A stretch of DNA of 8,699 nucleotides. It comes from Candidatus Nanohalarchaeota archaeon (lineage in GTDB: Archaea > EX4484-52 > B79-G9). Shown piece after piece: positions 5,730-8,699 of the stretch. Position numbers and translations under genes: made by a program. The notes under the pieces are model-generated. The model had not been told where the DNA came from, did not search any database, and was given only the letters and a program-made list of their open reading frames with translations. How positions within the stretch are numbered: position 1 is the first letter of the stretch; every line of letters starts with the position of its first letter. The stretch covers positions 1-8,699 of the forward strand of contig DAOVYR010000036.1 of assembly GCA_030635525.1 (NCBI GenBank), read 5' to 3'.

Positions 5730-6734
5730 TCACGTAATCCTGTGATATTTGTCGTGACGTGCAGCCCATTCGCATTTATCTCTTAACGGGTCACGTATCG
5801 AATTGGCAGTATTTTTACGGAAACAACCTAATATATTAAACACACCCATATTATGAATCGGAACATAATCTGGTGCGACTTGAATATTTGAATATATCGA
5901 AGGATGAATCTTCATTTTTAGCGCTATTAGGTTCCATTTTTTAAGAAATTCTTTTGTCTTTATTGTGTATCCATCCATACACTCCTCAAGAATTTCATTT
6001 GTCAGAATAAAAGGGTTTTCAGATGGATCATATTTTATCAATTCGCCTTTTTCATCCCTAATCTCGTGCTTTTTACACCAAGCCTCGCGTTTGTCCGAAG
6101 CCCTACTATGGATATCAGAAAAAAGCCCCTTGAAAAAACGGGCATAAAAAAAACTCATGTATAATACGGCATTCACATACGGTTGAGGCATTTTATGCCT
6201 GTAAAAATTATATATTTCATTATTCAATCCAAATAAACACTCGTCTACTGTTTTTAGTTGAATCAGTTCCCGGAAAAAAAGAGCATATTCTTTGTCTCTG
6301 ACACCCCAAAAAACAAGCAATGTATCAGGACTCGCCCGATACCAAACATTTCTGCCTTTTTTTATTATAATTTTTTCATCTAACTGCTTTTTTTGTTTTA
6401 ATAATTTATTCAGTTGTTGATTGAGTTTATGCAATTCTCTTTTGGATTTGGATATGGTTTTTACATCTTGTTGAATTGTTTTTATTTTGTTTTTTTCCTC
6501 ATAAATTTTTGATCGTACTCCTTGTAAATCAGACTTATTGTATTCGGACTGCATCTCAAGCGTCTTCTTATGGTCTATTTCTGTTTTAAATGATTTCAAA
6601 AAACGGTTAAACTGTGGTCTGTTACTCTCTGTGAAATCACCATATAAATTATGTCGAAGATTCACACTGTCATAGGCTTCTGTAAACATGAGTAATTGTG
6701 CATATTCGGTTATCTGAAGTTTCGTGTCAGCCAT
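5730..6734 (-). CDS. Orphan protein with a long N-terminal coiled coil (element cargo)
   Basis: I do not recognise this 334-residue protein. Residues about 52-124 are rich in Lys, Glu, Gln and regularly spaced Leu/Ile, and should form a long coiled coil or helical hairpin. The remainder (125-334) looks globular and mostly helical, with many aromatic residues (NVWYRASPDTLLVFWGVRD at 129-147; YMSFFYARFFKGLF at 192-205) and ends with three His in the last 18 residues. There is no signal peptide, membrane segment, zinc-finger cysteine pattern, Walker motif or nuclease motif that I can see. An ATTTAAATA box (6766-6758 on the minus strand) centred 28 bases before the ATG implies a leaderless transcript and supports this start. 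A+T-rich codons match the rest of the element, and its end lies only 69 bases from tRNA-Tyr. Coiled coil plus helical domain would fit a DNA-binding, structural or plasmid-maintenance role, but that is a guess. Confidence 0.8.
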   Translation of the reverse strand: MADTKLQITEYAQLLMFTEAYDSVNLRHNLYGDFTESNRPQFNRFLKSFKTEIDHKKTLEMQSEYNKSDLQGVRSKIYEEKNKIKTIQQDVKTISKSKRELHKLNQQLNKLLKQKKQLDEKIIIKKGRNVWYRASPDTLLVFWGVRDKEYALFFRELIQLKTVDECLFGLNNEIYNFYRHKMPQPYVNAVLYMSFFYARFFKGLFSDIHSRASDKREAWCKKHEIRDEKGELIKYDPSENPFILTNEILEECMDGYTIKTKEFLKKWNLIALKMKIHPSIYSNIQVAPDYVPIHNMGVFNILGCFRKNTANSIRDPLRDKCEWAARHDKYHRIT

Positions 6735-6757
6735 GTAACATCGTTTAGATTCGATAG

Positions 6758-6766
6758 TATTTAAAT
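6758..6766 (-). promoter_or_regulatory. TATA box of the coiled-coil gene, leaderless
   Basis: Read on the minus strand this is ATTTAAATA, centred 28 bases before the ATG at 6734. At the usual archaeal spacing, transcription would begin at or within a few bases of the start codon, and no ribosome binding site is present, which is consistent. Confidence 0.6.
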
Positions 6767-6813
6767 CTTAGGTTTCATAAAGAATATTCTGTTGTTATTG
6801 TTTTCTAAGTCTT

Positions 6814-6857
6814 AATTTTGTTACATAAACTCTGAATTTTGTTACAAATCTGTTTCA
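6814..6857. promoter_or_regulatory. Tandem direct repeats upstream of a TATA box, probable regulator binding sites
   Basis: AATTTTGTTACA occurs at 6814-6825 and again, unchanged, at 6835-6846, a step of 21 bases or two helical turns. A related TGTTTCA at 6851-6857 is 11 bases after the second TGTTACA, one more turn. All three sites face the same side of the helix and end just before the TATA box at 6862. They also lie between two divergent transcription units, so one regulator could control both. Confidence 0.55.
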
Positions 6858-6861
6858 AAAG

Positions 6862-6871
6862 TTTATATATA
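6862..6871 (+). promoter_or_regulatory. TATA box of the element's rightward transcript
   Basis: TTTATATATA is a strong match to the archaeal TATA box. Transcription would begin near 6890, just before a GGTGAT ribosome binding site at 6896-6901. Confidence 0.65.
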
Positions 6872-6889
6872 CGGAAACTCATTAAGTGT

Positions 6890-7060
6890 CTAAAAGGTGA
6901 TGACACATGCTACGTGATTTCGAATAACACAATTAGATTGCCAATACCATAAAGTAAAAATCCACGGCACTGTTTTCAATAACCTGCGGTGGCAATGCGC
7001 AGTAAGAAACGGATCACATCCGCATCGTTGCGCTTTTTATAATATCGGGAGGCGACCCGA
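6890..7060 (+). ncRNA. Structured leader or small RNA candidate
   Basis: About 195 bases separate the expected transcription start from the membrane protein gene, and they hold several paired segments. ATTGCCA (6937-6943) pairs with TGGCAAT (6990-6996). Immediately after, GCGCA (6997-7001) pairs with TGCGC (7029-7033) around an inner CGGAT/ATCCG hairpin (7010-7022), and CTTTTT follows directly (7033-7038), like an intrinsic terminator. A further hairpin, TCGGG/CCCGA, lies at 7045-7060. An alternative pairing CCAC/GTGG (6962-6965 with 6989-6992) would compete with the first stem. This could be a small RNA ending near 7038, or a regulatory leader. It matches no riboswitch class that I know. Confidence 0.45.
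6907..6927 (+). CDS. Six-codon ORF with a good ribosome binding site (possible leader peptide)
   Basis: The ATG at 6907 is five bases after GGTGAT (6896-6901), the best ribosome binding site in the window, and is correctly placed after the TATA box at 6862. The frame codes only for MLRDFE before TAA. It may be a leader peptide that couples translation to the structures downstream, or the start of a gene whose remainder has been lost. No other evidence supports translation. Confidence 0.3.
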   Translation: MLRDFE

Positions 7061-7085
7061 CGAACAAAAGAGTTGAGTTGATAAA

Positions 7086-7406
7086 ATGACTGAGAAAGAA
7101 AAAAAACATGTTTTTTCATCAAACCTCCTCACAATTACAAGCATTCTTATTACAATAATTATTCCCATAAAATTTGCATATTTTGATGAAATAATGAGTT
7201 CTGCACTTCAAAATTTATTATCATATTGCTCTTTTTTATTGTTTCTCACATTGATTCTCTCTCTCATAAACACTTTTATTATGACACATTTAATGAAATC
7301 AGATAAAGAGTCCATGAATACGGCTATTAAAGTTTTAGACTCTCTGTCTGGTACAGCATTTATTATATCAATCACTTTGTTGTTTATAATAATAATATTT
7401 CTGTAA
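7086..7406 (+). CDS. Small three-helix membrane protein of unknown function
   Basis: This 106-residue protein has a charged N terminus (MTEKEKKH) and three hydrophobic segments, about 12-32, 44-66 and 86-106; the last runs to the C terminus. A charged loop (about 70-82, MKSDKESMNTAIK) lies between helices 2 and 3. GAGTTGAT (7075-7082), one base off GAGGTGAT, is three bases before the ATG, the same spacing as at gatB, and supports translation and this start. It is probably on the transcript that starts near 6890, unless the hairpin with T run at 7038 ends it. The stretch is very A+T rich. The stop codon is 22 bases from the convergent integrase remnant. I recognise no family. Confidence 0.7.
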   Translation: MTEKEKKHVFSSNLLTITSILITIIIPIKFAYFDEIMSSALQNLLSYCSFLLFLTLILSLINTFIMTHLMKSDKESMNTAIKVLDSLSGTAFIISITLLFIIIIFL

Positions 7407-7427
7407 AAAAATAACTTGCTAATTTCT

Positions 7428-7690
7428 TTATCCTTTGACGGCGTAGTAATCTGTTTTTGAATTGTCGTTCTCTAATTCAGCATAAATCTCCGTACTTTGA
7501 ACCAATGGATGACCCAACACATCACGAATCGGCTCTAGGGATACAGCATTTTCAAGTAATGTCTTTGAAAGAAGGTGTCGAAATCTATGGGAGGTTAGTG
7601 TCTTATCGCCAAGTCCTGCCATCAGACCAACTTAAAGAATAATTCAACGTATGATACTGCATACAACAGAGCATAATCTTCTACCCATAC
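7428..7690 (-). pseudogene. Remnant of a tyrosine recombinase (integrase), C-terminal catalytic part
   Basis: The readable part is 64 residues (7622 down to 7428). It carries the end of the tyrosine recombinase fold: SHRFRH with HxxR (H12, R15), VLGH (H38) and STEIY with the nucleophile Y47, at the spacing seen in Xer-like enzymes. The N-terminal DNA-binding part, the first catalytic Arg and the Lys are missing. In-frame stops lie just upstream. In another frame, bases about 7624-7690 give EDYALLYAVSYVELFFKLV, which looks like a worn version of the family's first catalytic box (LLYATGLRVSEL), with its Arg gone. If so, box I and box II are now adjacent and about 90 residues between them were deleted. 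The first box is an inference; the C-terminal part is clear. Confidence 0.8.
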
Positions 7691-7754
7691 CAGACACCCC
7701 TTTTTTACTGCTTATAAATAACGGATATAGGGATATGAACAAATGGGAGATTCA

Positions 7755-7768
7755 GGGCAACGGGACTC
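7755..7768 (+). other. Right attachment site (attR) of the tRNA-Tyr element
   Basis: This is an exact copy of the last bases of tRNA-Tyr plus CTC. It carries no other tRNA sequence: the T loop and anticodon stem are absent upstream. The integrase remnant lies on its left, inside the element, as expected. Confidence 0.7.
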
Positions 7769-7957
7769 TCAACTTTTCATTTTATTCTATTCTTTTTAGG
7801 GCGTGGCACAGACCCGCAAGAACATATCATCTGCGCTCCATGTCTTTTGATGGTTGTAACAATGCAAAATAGATAATTTGTTGTTTCTGCATGAATAATA
7901 CATTTTCTAACAAAAATAGATGATATAATACTGAAAAACAGCCCAACAAGGAGAGAA
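7769..7957. other. Gene-free stretch; T-rich tract probably the displaced terminator of tRNA-Tyr
   Basis: Directly after the right repeat comes a T-rich tract (7774-7797, ending CTTTTTA). tRNA-Tyr now lacks such a tract, so this was likely its terminator before the element inserted. The remainder up to the next TATA box has no supported gene: the short open frames there lack ribosome binding sites and recognisable content. I see no repeats or structured RNA in it. Confidence 0.45.
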
Positions 7958-7960
7958 AGT

Positions 7961-7970
7961 ATATATATAA
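7961..7970 (+). promoter_or_regulatory. TATA box of the small secreted protein gene
   Basis: ATATATATAA preceded by AAAGT is a good TATA box. Transcription would start near 7990-7995, giving a leader of about 100 bases, much longer than those of the other genes here. Confidence 0.6.
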
Positions 7971-8014
7971 TACTATCCCAATATAATAAGATAGTTCATA
8001 CCAGAAAGAGAGCC

Positions 8015-8069
8015 GAGGAGGGGCGTGATGACACAAGGCAGCCTTTGGCGAGCCTTGCCAGAGAGGTAA
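8015..8069 (+). promoter_or_regulatory. mRNA leader with a strong ribosome binding site, 13-codon ORF and hairpin
   Basis: GAGGAGGGG (8015-8023) lies shortly before an ATG at 8028 that opens a 13-residue frame, MTQGSLWRALPER, ending at TAA 8067-8069. The same bases form a hairpin, CAAGGC (8034-8039) with GCCTTG (8051-8056) and an inner GCC/GGC (8041-8043 with 8047-8049). The ORF ends 26 bases before the real start of the secreted protein. This could be a leader peptide or a structured control element; no known riboswitch is recognised. Confidence 0.35.
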
Positions 8070-8095
8070 ATACCCAAAGAAAAGGAGAGGATACT

Positions 8096-8476
8096 ATGAA
8101 GAAAATTGCAATTTTGTTAACACTATTGACAGTCTTAGCGCTAGGAGCATTAAGCGCCTCTGCCCAAGGTCCCGCCGTAGTTATCAAAGATGGATTGTGT
8201 TTAGTACCCGACGAAAATGGAAATCCAACCGTATTTACAACTGAGAGTCATGCTGTTTACTCCAACGATAAAAACAAGAACAGCAAAATCACATGCCATG
8301 CCAAACTGCCTGCTGGCGCAACTCCACCTAAGAAGACACTACATTGGGATTCCAGCAACACAAACATCATCGGGTGCAGTACAGGCTTTGGCTTTACACA
8401 AGACTGGAAAGCAGTGGTAACACCTAGCGGAAATGTCAAGCTGACATGCCATATCAACCCCAACCCCATACCTTAG
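8096..8476 (+). CDS. Small secreted protein with four cysteines and a duplicated motif
   Basis: This 126-residue protein begins with a classical signal peptide: MKK, a hydrophobic stretch (about 4-19) and a cleavage site ASA|Q at 23/24. The mature part of about 100 residues has four cysteines (C35, C67, C94, C118). It seems built from two copies of one motif: SHAVYSNDKNKNSKITCHAK (51-70) resembles KAVVTPSGNVKLTCHINP (105-122), each with a cysteine upstream, which suggests two disulphides. I chose the ATG at 8096 because GGAGAGGAT precedes it by three bases and the signal peptide starts there; a TTG further upstream (8045) would add a non-hydrophobic extension from the leader hairpin. Similar small secreted proteins occur in environmental bacteria, as far as I recall, and the signal peptide is bacterial in style, so lateral transfer is possible. 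Function unknown. Confidence 0.8.
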   Translation: MKKIAILLTLLTVLALGALSASAQGPAVVIKDGLCLVPDENGNPTVFTTESHAVYSNDKNKNSKITCHAKLPAGATPPKKTLHWDSSNTNIIGCSTGFGFTQDWKAVVTPSGNVKLTCHINPNPIP

Positions 8477-8503
8477 AGTTGATCTGAAGTGGTCATTGTT
8501 AGC

Positions 8504-8527
8504 TTTCTTTTTCTTTTTTTCTTTTTA
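8504..8527 (+). terminator. Poly-T terminator of the secreted protein gene
   Basis: The bases TTTCTTTTTC and TTTTTTTCTTTTTA lie 28-50 bases after the stop codon with no strong hairpin before them, as typical of archaeal T-run termination. They also insulate 5S rRNA. Confidence 0.75.
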
Positions 8528-8542
8528 CCCCACAAGACAAAC

Positions 8543-8552
8543 ATTTATAAAC
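8543..8552 (+). promoter_or_regulatory. TATA box of 5S rRNA
   Basis: ATTTATAAAC is about 21-30 bases before the first base of the 5S gene, so the gene appears to have its own promoter. Confidence 0.65.
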
Positions 8553-8572
8553 TTAATTGTTCAACTTAAAAA

Positions 8573-8688
8573 CCTGGCGGTCATAGCGGAGAGGAAACAC
8601 CCGATCCCATTCCGAACTCGGAAGTTAAGCTCCCCAGCGACTTGAGTTGTACTGTCTTTCGACGGGAACCTCATGACGCTGCCAGACC
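8573..8688 (+). rRNA. rrf: 5S ribosomal RNA
   Basis: The conserved core CCGATCCCATTCCGAACTC followed by GGAAGTTAAGC (about 8610-8640) is diagnostic for 5S rRNA. The ends close helix I with CTGGC (8574-8578) pairing GCCAG (8681-8685). A length of about 115 bases is normal; the exact ends are uncertain by a few bases. Its own TATA box and the absence of 16S/23S sequence just upstream suggest a 5S gene outside an rRNA operon, although what follows the window is unknown. Confidence 0.93.
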
Positions 8689-8699
8689 CTTAATACTTA

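Larger units (their letters stand above)
5651..7768. mobile_element. Decayed integrated element in tRNA-Tyr (about 2.1 kb)
   Basis: The stretch is bounded by a 14-base exact direct repeat, GGGCAACGGGACTC: once as the tRNA-Tyr 3' end (5651-5664) and once at 7755-7768. It is visibly richer in A+T than the genes to its left. Inside are an orphan coiled-coil gene on the minus strand, a divergent control region, a structured leader or small RNA, a small membrane protein, and a tyrosine recombinase remnant about 65-130 bases from the right repeat. Recombinase, tRNA 3' end and repeat together are the standard signature of archaeal integrative elements. The small size and broken integrase suggest a relic that can no longer excise by itself. 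Plasmid, virus or satellite origin cannot be told from what remains. Confidence 0.75.

Noticed and set aside
6897..7000. Box C/D guide RNA starting with GTGATGA at 6897 (and likewise at 8025)
   Set aside because: No CTGA box D or D' follows within a suitable distance in either place; a ribosome binding site explains the motif at 6897 better.
7651..8036. Short open frames on both strands after the integrase remnant
   Set aside because: No ribosome binding sites, promoters in the wrong place, and one frame spans the attachment repeat; nothing recognisable when read as protein.
8045..8095. N-terminal extension of the secreted protein from a TTG start at 8045
   Set aside because: It would place a hydrophilic stretch before a perfect signal peptide, it overlaps the leader hairpin, and the ATG at 8096 has its own ribosome binding site.
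8015..8095. Known riboswitch (c-di-GMP, ZTP, TPP, glycine or THF type) in the secreted protein leader
   Set aside because: Compared from memory with the consensus cores of these classes, no match beyond isolated short words was found.

Overview
The window is archaeal. Two tRNA genes carry introns that fit the archaeal bulge-helix-bulge (BHB) splicing signal. tRNA-Tyr has the archaeal C1:G72 pair. TATA boxes lie about 25-30 bases before genes. Ribosome binding sites are fragments of GGAGGTGAT (GTGAT, GGTG), and the window ends in an archaeal-type 5S rRNA gene. The lineage cannot be fixed from this stretch; a DPANN or euryarchaeal-type genome is plausible.

Left part (1-5661), ordinary chromosome of moderate GC: the 3' end of a membrane protein, probably VIT1/CCC1-like; convergent to it, a Na+/phosphate cotransporter-like protein with a PhoU tail; gatB, for tRNA-dependent amidation; tRNA-Arg(UCG) interrupted in its T loop by a 31-base intron; a non-coding stretch with three 70-base tandem units, each built around a hairpin; a secreted/anchored beta-rich surface protein; and tRNA-Tyr(GUA) with a 72-base anticodon-loop intron.

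Middle part (5651-7768), AT-rich: I read this as a decayed integrated element. Its left boundary is the 3' end of tRNA-Tyr and its right boundary is a 14-base exact copy of that end (GGGCAACGGGACTC). It contains an orphan coiled-coil protein, a divergent control region with direct repeats 21 bases apart, a structured leader or small RNA, a small three-helix membrane protein, and, next to the right boundary, the C-terminal remnant of a tyrosine recombinase. Beyond the right repeat lies a T-rich tract that was probably the original terminator of tRNA-Tyr.

Right part (7769-8699): a gene-free stretch, then a TATA box and a roughly 100-base leader with a hairpin and a possible 13-residue ORF, then a small secreted four-cysteine protein with an internal duplication, a poly-T terminator, and 5S rRNA with its own TATA box.

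The most unusual items are the T-loop intron, the 70-base hairpin repeats with a swapped but still paired stem, and the tRNA-Tyr element with its orphan cargo. No complete defence system, CRISPR array or transposase gene is visible.
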